64,000 nucleotides of DNA from Microcyclospora pomicola (lineage: Eukaryota; Ascomycota; Dothideomycetes; Capnodiales): the NCBI GenBank assembly GCA_002786065.1, contig NHNY01000039.1, positions 1 to 64,000 on the forward strand, read 5' to 3'. The position numbers were made by a program, and so were the translations under genes. The notes below the pieces were generated by a model. That model saw only the letters and a list, made by a program, of their open reading frames with translations. It was not told where the DNA came from and ran no database searches. Shown piece by piece: positions 1-12,480 of this stretch (its first letter is position 1; each line of letters opens with the position of its first letter).

Positions 1-3000
1 GCAGGATCAAACATATCACGGTGCGAAGGCCGTCATTTATCAGCGTGAAACCTCCAGTATGTCCGGACGCTGTGCTGACTGCGCGACATCGTGTTCGTAC
101 CTTATTTTTCTCACTATCCTGTCTCGTCGCCTGCAGCGATCACCGAGTTGAATACCGCGGTGTGATAGCATGTGCTTCACTTGCATTGTCCAATAGAGTT
201 CATGCTCGCTCGTAGCCTTGGACGAGCCCTTCGAGATCCCACCGCTCGTCGCCTCTTTCAGCCGGGCGGGTTGCAAGTCGACGCTCTGGGAAGCCTCAGC
301 AGCAGAGCACAGCTATCTTGCTTCTGCCCTGCGATTGCAACCGAGCATCTAGACAAGATACCATTACTCACGCCGGCGGAGCAAGACCACGCGCATCCAT
401 ACTCTTTCTTGCCCAAGGGGATCCCAAACATTGGCTCTCTAACGATCCCCATCCATCAGAATAGCTTCAGCAGCTTCCGACGAGCGCTCACACCACCCCG
501 TCTGGACGAAATGTGCCGTCGAGAGGCTCCTGTCCACCCCGGATGTAGACATCCTGCTCAAGGCACTGCTGCCACTCCTGCCAGGTTCGTTCCCTGCGAG
601 AGAGCCACTTCGACCGGCACCTACTGCGAATCCGTACCATGGTCTGCATGGCTTATAACACGAACGTGGTGCGATCGATGCATCATCAACGGTGAGATCG
701 TTGCGCAACAGCAAGGTCTGGGACGGGGGGTGTACTGCGAGAGGATGGGCGTGCGATATCGAGACTTGTACGAAGCCAACCCTGGCTGCTTCGGATGACT
801 CGTCGTTGTGCCTTCGTTGTCGTCTCAAGCGACAGCGTTGCAAGTCCATAAGCACGCGAGTAACTATGAAGCACATGCTGCAGCTATGGGAATACTTCGA
901 CTTGAACACTACTCGGGTGTCCTGGCATAGCCTTGTTCTACATCTTCAGGTGTACATGGCCCGTCCGAACACGCGAAGCACATCGATCCTCGACACAACT
1001 CTTGGTCACCTTCTTTCGATGCAAATACACATCATACTGAGTTGGATGCCAAACAAAGATGCTGGCATATTGATCGGCTTGGCGCGTGGCAGGACTATCG
1101 TATGAAAGGAAAGCCCACGCTCGATGAGCTCTCCCCCAGCCGACAACGTCTTTGTCCATTGGAAGACACAGGTACAACTCGATCTTGAATGTTTGCGGCT
1201 ACCTCTTGTCGAGATCGTGGTATGGACGGACTCGAAGGTAATCTTGGAGCATTCGCTTCACCCGAACAAGAGACATCCTGGGAGAACCCCATGCATACCT
1301 ACCGTCGTCCGACACCAAGTCCCCTATACGCGTTCGCAAGCTCATACAGCCACGACGCAGTATAACCCACCAACAGTATTGATCATAGTCCTGCCACAGG
1401 TACTAATCATCCACGAAAGCTTCAACGCCATCTGAACCCTTGCCCTCTGGACCACAACACCTTTGGAAAGACCTCGACGAGAGCGCCAACTGAACACCTC
1501 CCAAGGCCGAAAGCACTCTACGGCCCGATTGCGGGACTCTTCTCGCATTTCGCCAAGTGCAAGTGAAGTGGCTTGCGCTGAAAGGTGTTTAAGCGGTTAC
1601 ATGCTAACATGGCAAATTCACCTGATGGTGCGAAGCTTGTCCATGTCTGCGACTTTGCGTTGGTTTTGCTTCTCAGCTGGTGTCCTTGTCCATAAGGTAC
1701 ATACATAAATACATTTTATGCCGGGGGTACCTTATTCATCTTCTGCTTCCCACACGGCGCTGCGGTTCATGCTTGACGGTCTAGACCCAGACCCGAATCC
1801 TCTCCTCGTCGCCTTTCCAAATAGCCTTCACGCCCGCCCGCCATGGAACACTCGCCTCTACATCCGCTACTCACGAACTTGACCGAGTTATATCCTAGGC
1901 GCACCACAGCACATACTGCACGGCTTCTGCATTGGGCCCGTGGGCCCCTGTACATCATGCTTCATGCTGTGCTCGCCTCGGCCGATGTCGAATGTCTGTC
2001 GGGTCGAGTCTGATGCGCACTCGAGGCTACTTTTCGCGAGGATGCCGTGATGGCGTATATACTCTTCGACCATCCTTGTCACCACCAGCACCGACGTTTG
2101 TCCGTTCGTCCGACAGCTAGCTCTACATATCACATTCCCGCTGGGATGGCGCACGTGTGGTTGACTGATTGAGCTGGCTTTGAAGTATGTATGTATGTAT
2201 GTCATCAAGGCAACCTGATCAGGATTGTGAAGTACGCGAGGAGTGCGTAGTCTGCGCTCAAACACTGCCCACATGACGTGGATCATTTTCTGTAAGGTAG
2301 GGTAGTTCTGGTCAGGGTTACTTGAATCCTAGGAGCAAGCAGGAAATGTAGCCGAGTGAAGCTCGCGTGAAACAAGGGCATCTTTGAATTGAGACGAGTT
2401 CTGCACCAGTGAAGCTACCTTTCTTTGCGACTTTATAGCAAATCTTGGTAGTGTTGGATAGAAGGCAGACGCGGCGTTAGCCATGTCAGAGCTTTGGTAC
2501 GCGGGTGATTCATTGCACAATGGGATCGAAGAGAGCATAGGCTTTAATTCGAGTCGGTCAGTGTTGATACATTTGGGATGGCTGGTGAGTCGAGTGAAGG
2601 AGCTCGTGGTTTTGCGATGTCGCATTGGTGAAGGGTAATGTTGCTACGCGGTCGACGAGATTTCCGGCAACCATCATCGTGGTCACACACTGGTACATCC
2701 ACGACGGCTTGAATGTACGGTAGACGTATCTGTATATGTGAGATTCGATGTCTGGATCTATACCTACCTTATCGTTGATGCAGCTGGCGCGCACAGTTGG
2801 CCCATAAGTCGTTCAAATGTGGCAGGGATTGGTAGACCTTCTTCGCCCAGCCGTCGTCATTCAATGACACCATCACTCCGACGCCATCATCGCATCAATC
2901 TCATGTTTTGGCGTGACATGCGTTGGCAATTGAGTCCATTCTGAGCGAGATCGAAATACGTGCGATAATGCCTCGTCGCGCGTAATGTCAAGATGATGTC

Positions 3001-3659
3001 GGACGCGGAGTGAATAGGAAGTTGACGTGCTGGTGTCACACCCGTACTGTACCATAGCTCCAGCCGCTAGGAGGACCGAGTATCGAGTCAGACGACGACG
3101 ACTGGACGTCCCGATGCACCACATTCGCACCTCACGAGGGCATTGACAGGTTCGGTGGCATTGCTGTCTCAGACACCACCAGTCACCTCATCTTCCATCT
3201 CGATAGTCAAGATTTTGCTGCGCAAGTTGACCAAGCGCGTTCAGTAGAAAGGTGGGCGGGCAGTGCGGCGCGCACTACTCTTATCTCTACTCGACCTCAG
3301 GCCAAACCCAGTCGCCGGGGCGAGGTACCAGTCTCCCCGACATACCGTCCACCACCACACGCCGACCTCTGCTGCCTCGTGACTCGCAGCATGCTTTGCT
3401 GAGGTCACCTCCAAGACATCCGTCACACCCTCCAGTCTCTCGCGCCGTGGTCCTCAGCTGCATCGCCTCCCCGCCATCGCCGGCCGCTGCTGTGATCATG
3501 GACAGCATCGCCCCGTGCTGCACACCCATCTACCTGGCGGCATAGCAGTTCCATCGCGGTTCGAGTTCGTTCCTCGAATATTGCTCGAGAGCAAGGGAAG
3601 ATCTCGGAAGTAGAAGAGTTGATTGAATCTGTCCACATCCAGAGCGAGTACAAACAGCC
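1..3659. other. Gene-poor stretch, no supported gene
   Basis: No reading frame here matches a family I know. The longest forward frame (172-798, 208 codons) has no recognisable domain, and most frames overlap others on both strands. A frame at 692-1105 contains a Cys-x2-Cys-x7-Cys stretch with basic residues (bases 809-841) that faintly recalls half of a fungal Zn2Cys6 cluster, but the other half is absent. A (GTAT)4 microsatellite lies at 2185-2202. The last few hundred bases are presumably the ATG13 promoter and leader. Confidence 0.6.
2185..2202. repeat. (GTAT)4 microsatellite
   Basis: Four perfect GTAT units followed by GT in non-coding sequence. Short and probably neutral. Confidence 0.9.
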
Positions 3660-6359
3660 ATGCATCAACATCCCCGCCCGCTGCCCCGCAATCCGAGTGC
3701 TGCGAGCGGTGCCTCCAACAACCCGGAATGGACGAACAACCCGCGAAGCGGCGCGCATGCCCGGAAACGGTCGAGCGTCGACCTGTCTTCCTACACCGAA
3801 AGAGCTGCAGGAGAAGCAAATGCCGAGACGCGGACGGAGGTGCCGGGCGCCGCAGCAGATCGCGAGAACACCAAGCTCAACCAGATTGTACAGGTATGTA
3901 TTGGGAAAGGGGGAAGAGGTTGAAGCTTGATTGGCAAGATGACTGAGATGTGCTGGATCCAGAATTTCTACACGAAAGCGGCGCTGATGATATGTTCGGC
4001 GCGGAGCACGCTGCCGCAGATACACACGAAGAATGGAGATATCAAGCAGAATCGCTGGGTAAGTTTGATCGAGTTTCTTTTCTTGCTGTTCAAGTCCCTC
4101 TGAGCAGGCCTGTTTTCGGAGATTTAGGGGAAGAAAAGCAAACGAGAGAAGAGAGTGAAGAGCTTGGAAATGTTGCCCTGGGCTGGGATCTGGCACTTTC
4201 TTCGGTGTGCTGTTGTGTCAGAATTTCTGGACATCCATCCAGACATAAGGAACGAGGCTCCTTGCTCTAAGCTGTGATTGGGAATTGCCCAGGCGGAGTA
4301 TCTTGTTGCAGCCGGCCGATGCCATGACTAACTCCCAGATGTTTGCCTTGGTCTGCGTCGTCCCGAGAATTGTCCTTGCGCTGCGTAAATCTGTGTCATG
4401 CTAATCTTGCTTTGTCGGATCTCCAGCCATACAGTTGATGTTCCATATCGTGAGACAGGCAAAAGCTAATACTGCCGCAAGTTTAATCTAGTGCTTGACG
4501 AGACCGATGTCTTAAGTGCACCCCTAGTTCCCTGGAAAGGGCAGAATCTGCTGGGAAGCACGCCACCGCCGATGGTGGTTGAGGTTTACATCGACACTGC
4601 CCAGCTCAATCAGAACCAGGCGTTGGCAGTCGAGGATGAGGAAGGGAATTTGTGGAACGTTACTGACGCGTTGGTCGATCCACAAGACTCCAGACCAGCA
4701 TTGACGAGGAGTGGCAATCGATATTGCGAGGTGGTTCTGGAGCGGTGGACGGTCTCACTGGATAGTACCAGCAGTGTTGACTCTGATGACCTCGCTGATC
4801 AGCTTCCGAATGTGTACAAGAAGGGTGTCGTGCTCTTCCGGTCGCTGTACACGTATCTGCGGATGCTCCCAGCATGGAAGCTCTATCGGCGGTTGGGTCG
4901 ACAGTCTGGCAATCAACAATCATTGAAGCTGAAGTTCCGCGTCCGACAGCAGAGTCAGGGCTTGGCTTATGATCAAAGAGATCCGCTTGCTACACCTCTG
5001 TATCCTCCACCACCATCCTCCAGACATGACAAACAACGACACACAGACCAGCATGTCGGACGACACGAGTTCCAACCTCTTCTATCCCCTGCTGGTCATC
5101 TTCGTATTGTGGTTGATTACCGGAGCTCTCCGGCGTTGTCTGTGGCAGATGCTGAGTCCCTTCTTTCAACGCGATTTGTAGGCATCGATCAGAGCCAACG
5201 ACAACAGCAGACCACGAGTGTCAGTGGCCGCTCTCTCCCGAGCACACGCAGATCGCAGACGTACACTCAGAGCTCTTACGGCACTTCCAACACCAACACG
5301 TCCATCAATCGAGTGCCACGAGGTCTACTGGGAGCTTACGGCAGCCTCAACACATTTCACGCGACGGGCAAACGCGACTCACCTATTACTGAAATCAGTC
5401 GGCATCAGGCCTACGACGATACAGGCAGCATGGATCGAGTGAACAATCTTCGAGACGATCGTCCACGGTCGCGCCCTACTAGCGACCTCATATCAAACCC
5501 TCCTTTCAAAGCCGGCTCGCTGGCATCCTCCCCTCGATACGACGACGGCAGATCTGGCTCCTTTAGGGTGTCAAGATCACCTCCCATGCCCATACCACCA
5601 AAGCAGAACACCAACATGTCCTCATCACCTTCCTCCGCACAGCGCATCACGGAAGGCAGAATTCCCCCTCACTTACCACCGGGAACATCTCCCATTGCCG
5701 CTGCAGATCGCATGAATAGAGGCTACAGCCCTTCAGATCTAGCAGTCGCTTCCAGCGGCTCCAGCAATGCATTTGGTGGTGGTATGGCTGCACCAAAATA
5801 CAGCAGCAGCTTCGCCAATCGTCCTCGCCGCATGACTCCTGCGTCGGGTGGCGACAACCATTCAGGTGGGAGTTCCGGCGCGTCAGGACAGATCGGTCCT
5901 CCACGATCGCCCATCACCTCATCTGGCGCCGCGTCTGGGACCACTCCCGCCAACGACGACGATGATATCGCGTCCTTCATCGCTGACCTCAAAAAGACCG
6001 AATTGCGCAGCAGCGGTAAGCCCGCCGCTGGGAAGTCGTTTTCGGTCAACCTCGCGCAGTTTGATAAGTTGAAAGATGGCAGCGCCGCGCTTGCCGACGA
6101 GATGGAGATGTCTACCAACCTGACATCTACCCCTCCCAGTCGTCGGCTCTCCAACGTCCCAGGCTTGTCCACCAGCAGCTCGCCCTCTCGTGCGATTGCC
6201 GCACACGCACCTCATGTCCGCTCGCGTCTCAGCGCACACAGCATCGCCGAAGAAGGCAGCGGTGTCTCTGGTGGTTCTGGCAGCGGTGGTAGTGCCCAGG
6301 TGGATGGCGAGGATGCCGAAGATGACGAAGAAGAGCCTTTCCTTTTTGCCATGACGTGA
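3660..6359 (+). CDS. ATG13: Autophagy-related protein 13 (Atg13)
   Basis: Atg13 is the regulatory subunit of the Atg1 kinase complex that starts autophagosome formation and is a TOR target. I read three exons: 3660-3893, 3963-4058 and 4482-6359, giving about 735 residues. The exon joins recreate the conserved start of the Atg13 HORMA domain: NFYTKAALMICSART-like sequence in exon 2 and NRW|FNLVLDETDVL across the second intron. The HORMA domain spans roughly residues 75-290. The rest is long, Ser/Pro-rich and probably disordered, as in the family; the DDDIASFIADLKK region (about residue 600) and the acidic C-terminus ending PFLFAMT are also family-like. The second intron is about 423 nt, long for this window. 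The start is the first ATG giving an in-frame Pro/Ser-rich leader; an upstream start cannot be excluded. Confidence 0.95.
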
Positions 6360-8462
6360 ACAACGAACCACTCTACCCACCACAACGAAGACGACGATGA
6401 TGATGATACTGTCGATGAAACACTCTTCTAGCAGGTAAAGCTGTGAAATGAACGCGTCGGAAGCATACGTTTATAACACGCGACACGAGAGAAATCCGAT
6501 GAGAACAGAAGCCGGATTGAAAGAAAAGCAGAAGCTCAGCAGCTTAACAGCTCCCAAAACACTAGTCCGAGCGAGCGTATGTAGTCAATGCTACAACCTT
6601 CTCTGTCTTCATTTGCTTTGCTCCCTGACGCGTCTGCCGTGAACATGCCTCTCGAGCCATCATTCAGATATACGCTGATGCTGCACACAGACTAAAACCC
6701 TTTCTTCTTATCCGATACTTTCGAACCCTGCGCGAGCCATGTCGTAGACTGCTCCCTGTCTCTCCCATCTCATCTCATAGCTCACCATACCACAGACTTC
6801 TCAAGCACAGCCCCAGCTGCAGCAGACAGAGCGGTAAGGGTGAAGGGATTTTCGCAGGTAGAGTGACGCTGATTCTCTATGCTTCCTTCCATCTTCAACA
6901 CATTCAAGCCCTGCACAAGCCATTCTATAGACTGTCCCCCCTCTTTCTCTCCCACTCTCATCTCAACGTACCACAGACTTCTCGAGCACAGCCCCAGCCC
7001 CGGCAGACGGAGAAGTAGAGAGATCGAGACCGAAAGAGAAATGCCGACTCTGTTCGCTTCTTTCCTTCTTCGCCACCTGTCAATCAGCCGAATGGAAAGA
7101 TCATGTTCCCCAGAAGCATCAGACTATTCGCCGAGACGTGATAAGGATAGAGCAAAGACACGGTACGGCAAGAGAAGAAAGGAGATGATGGCAGTAGCAG
7201 CGGCGAAGCGATTGAACGTGACGATGAGATTCGCACGAACGAGTTCGAAATGAATTCGACATCGCATAGAATGAAGATTGGACCGGATAAGCTGGGAGGG
7301 TCTGTCAAAGCTGGGACAGTCAGGTCCATGATCCCATGTCCGCGTAAGCCAGGGATTGTTTCGTTTGCGCTCGACAGTAGTTCGGGTTTGGACGAGGGGA
7401 CTACGATCGTCGGAGCTGTGGTGAGCGTGAGATTGTGTCATGTTGTGGATAAGAGATGGGTACATTGGAGAAGTGGCTGGGCGAAGGGCGAGGCAAGTCA
7501 GAGCGAAGAGGATGCAGAAAAGGAGGGAGGACGACGGGGAGGGACGAGAGATGGTGAGTATGGAAACGGTCTTGGGATGATAAAGAGGAAGATGATGGTT
7601 GATGCTATCATTGGGGAGACGTGTAACGGGTTCAGTGCGTTCCTCTTGAGATAGTCTCCTAGGACGATGCTATGGCATAACATACCCATCAGTCACACTT
7701 TGACCTCGACATCTATTGTCGAAGCAATGTCGGAAAATCGCGCATCGAGGTTGAGAAGCCCATGAACAGGATGAGCAGAGTTTCACCGGGTTAAGTAAGT
7801 CTGGCTTACGAGGAAAAGCTGAGATGGTGATCGTTTGGACATCTCCCGTCCTCCTAACCTGGATACTGATGAGATTCGTGGTACATATCGACTGTCTTGG
7901 TTCGATGTTTAAGGAACTGGGTGGACATCTGCAGTCAACTGAGCACCGGGTTTTGCTTTCAATGGGGTTCGTGTCGATGATCAGGCAGATACTGAGATTG
8001 AGGATTAGGACTATGCACGAGAGGACTATGGGAGGATGATGGGGAGGATCATGGAATCTTAGAGTGGTTTCCTTAGTCCATCTAGTGTTGACGAGCACGA
8101 TCATCTTCACTACTTCCATGGCCTACTATTCTTTCTGTTAATTCTATGAAGAAGTAGCTGGGTCTGCCTCCGGGAAGTCAGATTGCAGAAATGCAGCATG
8201 TACGATCTTTTCTGAAGATGAGGAAGCAGTATCGACAAATATGTTTGCAGGCATGAAGTCTTCAGAACCGCTGGCCAGGATCACTGGATCAAAGCTACGC
8301 AGTCATCAGAGAGTATCGATATAAACATACTGGACCTACTTCGGGTCACGACGTGGACTCTTGGCAAGATTCTCAAGACCATAGATCACTGCAGCAACAA
8401 TCACTTCCAGAAGCTGTCAGCACAGCAGAGACCATCGACGTATAGGCATCCAAAGCAAAGTC
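6360..8462. other. Intergenic, downstream of ATG13
   Basis: This holds the ATG13 3' end, the diverged direct duplication described separately, and two unrecognised forward frames (6879-7253 and 7250-7654, 124 and 134 codons) that overlap by four bases. Neither has a domain I know and both are rich in Arg, Lys, Ser and Gly. The reverse strand has only overlapping frames of similar length. I do not call a gene. Confidence 0.5.
6719..7019. repeat. Imperfect direct duplication, two copies of about 117 bp
   Basis: Copy 1 (about 6719-6835) and copy 2 (about 6903-7019) align along most of their length. Shared blocks include CCTGC-CAAGCCAT-like, TAGACTG, TCTCTCCCA, CTCATCTCA, ACCACAGACTTCTC, AGCACAGCCCCAGC and GCAGAC. 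By eye the copies are about 80% identical with a few small indels, and the start-to-start spacing is about 184 bp. An acgctgat octamer precedes both copies (6672 and 6866), so the duplicated unit may be longer. It lies in non-coding sequence just past ATG13. Confidence 0.85.
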
Positions 8463-8690
8463 ATGTCGCGGAAGCGTTCCCCCGCACGTCCCAGACCTGT
8501 CGATATATCACCGACGAAAGAGGAAGCAATGATTGACGAGCCGTGTCCACTGATCTCCGACGATAGTCGAGGCTCGATGACGGAGAGACGCTTCGATCAG
8601 AAGGTCCGAAAGGCAGTCTTTGCGCAACTTGTAGGCATTGACGTCGACTATATTACATCCAGAGTTGTGGGAGAGCAGCAAGGCAAGTGA
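8463..8690 (+). CDS. Possible small hypothetical protein (75 aa)
   Basis: A short open frame starts with a clean ATG (MSRKRSPARPRPVDISPTKE...) and has a protein-like mix of charged and hydrophobic residues, unlike the compositionally odd frames around it. It has no recognisable domain, signal peptide or membrane segment. It stands alone in a gene-poor block, so it could be a small orphan gene, one exon of an unrecognised gene, or chance. No splice partner is obvious. Confidence 0.25.
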   Translation: MSRKRSPARPRPVDISPTKEEAMIDEPCPLISDDSRGSMTERRFDQKVRKAVFAQLVGIDVDYITSRVVGEQQGK

Positions 8691-11600
8691 CAGCGACGAT
8701 GAGCCATGCAATAGGGTATATGTTATCGAGCGAGCACCGGCATGATCGATGCCAATGGCATGCAGCGTGACCGGATAAAGGAACCCGGCTGCAAGACCTA
8801 TTGGGTTATAGACGTGGAGCGACCAAGTCAGGACAATGCGCTGGACACGTCGACACCAGATATGGATCGGGACCAGCTCGAAAGAGCAGGACAGTAAGGC
8901 CGGTCGGCGAATTGCACTCACAAAGTCCTCATGCATGTCCCATGATGTGCCTGGGCGGGGAGACGGGGCGCGGTCTTCGTTATGCATGTGCTGCATGCGA
9001 TATAGCCCAGAGCGGCGACTGAAGGTCGTCTGTCCGGCAACGCGGGAGCTGCAGGTACAGCAGCGATAGTTCGCTTTCATGCATGGTGGCGGCGCATGGA
9101 GGCGCCGGGGAAGAGGCGGCAGATCGTAGGTGATATCGTTGCGACGTATATCGGTACTCGTATAAAGCCCCGTCGAGCCCTAGGACGGCAGATGCGTCGG
9201 GCGGATTTGCCATCTTTCGTTTGATGTCTTGTCGTCGTCAGTCTTGTACCTGCTGACGTGGTGAGCTGGGGTGAAACCATGTCTCCGAACTGGGCCCGAG
9301 TGATCGCCGGGTCGGGAGTCAGTCATCCGGCGCCGGCCATGTCTTACAAGTGGCGGTCATGTCTGTCATCGAAGTCAGGTTCTACCGCCGGGAATGTTGA
9401 TGATGGGACTGATAAGTGTCAGTACATCGATCTGCTCACCGAGGGTTCGGCCCCGTTAATTCGTCAATGTCCCCCGCATCCAGATCGCCGGGTAAAGGTA
9501 TCACAGTGTGGGGAGATGTTTCGGATCTACCATGGATTCGAGGAATACCGGATAAATGTGGCCTTTTCATCCTCTACCACACTGCGATCACCATACCGGT
9601 GGAGCGCCATTTCGTTCATTTCGTTCCAGAACGGGTCGCCAACTGTGTCTTCCATGTTTGTTAAGAACCTCCTCATCAAGAGATCAGTGTGATAGCATAG
9701 GCGAGCCGTGTAAGCAAGGTTGACCTCGTGTAATAGAGAGTGGGCCATCGAGAAGCCATTCGTAGGGGTTCAGGAGACCTCGCCTGTCTGTTGTCGACTA
9801 GGGTTGTGCTTCGATACACGACCTGACGTCTGCTCGCCAGTGTGGAGTTTGCATACAAGCACATACTGTTCCTCGATAGTGTCAACGCGTCCTACGCACT
9901 GCATTAGCATCATATGTTTTCCTCTCCCGACCACTGGGGTGCAAGAGAATATGAATTAAGGTGCAGTAATGTGTTCACATTTGCTGAACAACTTCCCCTT
10001 AGCATTCCATTCAACGCCACCGCAGGCACATGTGTGCAGACAGGCAGGCGGTCCGTCACCAAGACATTATGAATACGACAGCTCACTATGTCACGTCGCA
10101 GACTCTGCAGACGAGCTGTAGCAGGAAACCTATGCTCGAACATGATCGTGCCATGTACTGCAAGGGAAATTGTTTATAGCTGCGATCGAAACAACATGTT
10201 CAGACGTAGATGATGAGTTGGTACTGCACCGGGATTGATCAATGATGTATCAATTTCTCAGTCCCTTGCAATACTCCCCACTCCCTTCACATCTTCACCC
10301 TTTCAGCCGTGTCATTCTTCCTCGTCCCGTCCACAAACCAGAATCGATCAGGATACGGCCAGACCCGTTGCTGTGTGCCTGACAGGCCCGCCGCTACAGG
10401 TATGTAAGTGCCGGGGTGCAGATGCCATCCATCACATGCACCGCCGATCAATATCACATGCATCCACGACCGAGCAAGGACGAAGCAGCAGTTCCATGGA
10501 AGAAACGCCCAGACGCCGTAGAAACCAATCCCCCGTTCGGAGTATCGTGTTACCGTGCAGTCTTTCGCCCGTAACCGCAAGACGCGCTGCATTCCATCGC
10601 CGAATCCAGTATGTGACCAGGCCACACGACGCTACTGCAACAACAGCGTTGGCAACGGGGAAGGGGAAGGGGATGGGGGGATCCCAGCAGCGCGGACGGG
10701 GAAGCAGGGGTGGAATCCCGGCGGTGGGTGTCGTCGATCAAGATGTGCCAGGTCGTCGGGAACGAGGGCTAGGGACCAGGGGTAGGGGGAGGGGGGAGAG
10801 ATGCGGCGGAGAAAGTGGAAGGCTATTTTATTCGGCATTGAGGTTATCTATCATTGGACATGGGGCATGGGTCTATACGTAGAGATTCGGCATTTGCTAA
10901 AGGCTCGATGTTGTATGCTCTTATTACATCCTTACTAGCGAAACTATCCGTATGTAAATCAATGTAATCCAACTCCCAATCTAAACAACTTGTGCTTCAT
11001 CAGCCGCTCCATACGTTATGATCATACAACAATACCCGTCGGTATCAGTGCAAATGATCTGCCAGACCTCGCCCAAGCCTAATGCCCAAGGCCCAATGCA
11101 GCCTCTACAGTAGAAGCCTAAAGTAACGGCCCTGACGGCCCACGGGTCGGAGAATTCATCGTGTCTACCGTCTAACCGTCCAAATTCAACGTGCCGGCGG
11201 ATATTGAATTGTTTCGGTAGCATTAGGTTGGTCGGCTGGGTTTTCACATGTCAAACGGTCGGGCTCGTCTCGTGTCAATCGTATCGTATCGCATTGCGTA
11301 TCGCATTGGGTTGCATGCGGCAGGCTGGATTGGCACGTCTATGTCTTCGCAATGCAGGTATGTCGGTGTCTGTATGCACACCTAAACAATAGATCCAAGG
11401 CAAACTTCTAGATCGGCAGTGCCATGTCATGTAACGGAAGTCATCAGGTACTGTAATATTATTCTCGAGTCCTCCTACCTACCTCACCTTAGTATTCTAT
11501 ATCACAACCCTAACTGAAGGTAGATACCAAAGTCAGAACAGCGCAGGGTCTAAATACCCGTTCTACTTCACGATACCTTCGCTATGCCTCGGCTGGAGTC

Positions 11601-12480
11601 TACGCTCGCTGCGTCTATGACGGATACGTACGTAGGTAGGTAGGTAGGTTGATATGTCTCCAGTTGAATCTTGACGGGACGGAGACCTGTTATATTTTTA
11701 CCTGTCATATTTTCATACGGCGGGACATGTGATGGTACCTACAAACATGTATGTATGGATTAGCATGGTAGATGAGATAGGCTAGGACATCGAGCGAAAG
11801 TCTACGGTACATAAATACATACCTACACACAGTTTCTCATTGTCCAGGGCGTACATACGGTGACTGTTTTTAAATCATATACATCTCATCACCGTAGTTG
11901 AGTCAACCTATCTACAGTAAGGTACCTCAATTTGTCATGTTGTTCATGTTGCTCGGAACAACAAGAATAGTAATGCCGCGAGACAGACGTATAGCGGATC
12001 CGGCGTGTCGCAATTCACAGCTACGGTATGATGTTTAGGTGGGGATATGTACGGGTACAGGACGATCAACGATGGAGTGCGGTGGATGCTGTACCTAGCT
12101 TGCTAGCTTACTGGACTTGACGATACGCTGGTGCTTTGGACTGTGTTCACGGAAGCGGAGGATTGGATGGTGGTGATAGGGAAGGTGGTCTGAGGACTGT
12201 TGGTCGTCTGAAAACATACCTTAGAATACCTAGATGGTATTCCTTACTTATCGCCCATCAGGTGCTGTAGCTGATTGATAAAGTACCGGGCAGCACAGTA
12301 TGCAATCAGCCGTCGGCCTTATTAGTCTTGACTGTAGGTGAAGTGGGTGAAAGCATGCAAACGGGCGACAGCGGATGACAACGACGACAACGATAAGTAG
12401 GCTAGCCACATGTCGATGGACACGGAGTCTAGATGTCCGCGACGAAGCTCCGGATCAGTATCAGCAGTCATGAGATGTGA
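8691..12480. other. Gene-poor block; 11.4-12.5 kb almost free of ORFs
   Basis: No gene recognised. A forward frame at 10235-10882 (215 codons) is Arg/Gly/Ser-rich without a domain. From about 11393 to 12489 neither strand has a frame longer than 60 codons, and the sequence is rich in short TACCTA/TAGGTA steps and AT-rich words, with a (GTAG)4 tract at 11632-11647. This looks like true non-coding DNA. Confidence 0.6.
11632..11647. repeat. (GTAG)4 microsatellite
   Basis: Four perfect GTAG units inside the ORF-free stretch. Related single TACCTA or TAGGTA steps recur nearby (for example around 11470 and 11820). Confidence 0.9.

Noticed and set aside
1200-1270. VVWTDSKVIL stretch resembling part of retroelement polymerases
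   Set aside because: One short match in a frame with no other element-like parts; too little to call an element of any family.
3550-3575. GGTTCGAGTTC, B-box-like
   Set aside because: No T-stem pairing and no A box at a suitable distance.
3423-4196. 257-codon reverse frame across the ATG13 start
   Set aside because: It overlaps ATG13 exons 1 and 2 and both introns' borders; its protein has no domain and odd composition. Antisense shadow.
10235-10882. 215-codon forward frame
   Set aside because: Arg/Gly/Ser-rich with no domain, overlapped by several frames on both strands; composition explains its length.
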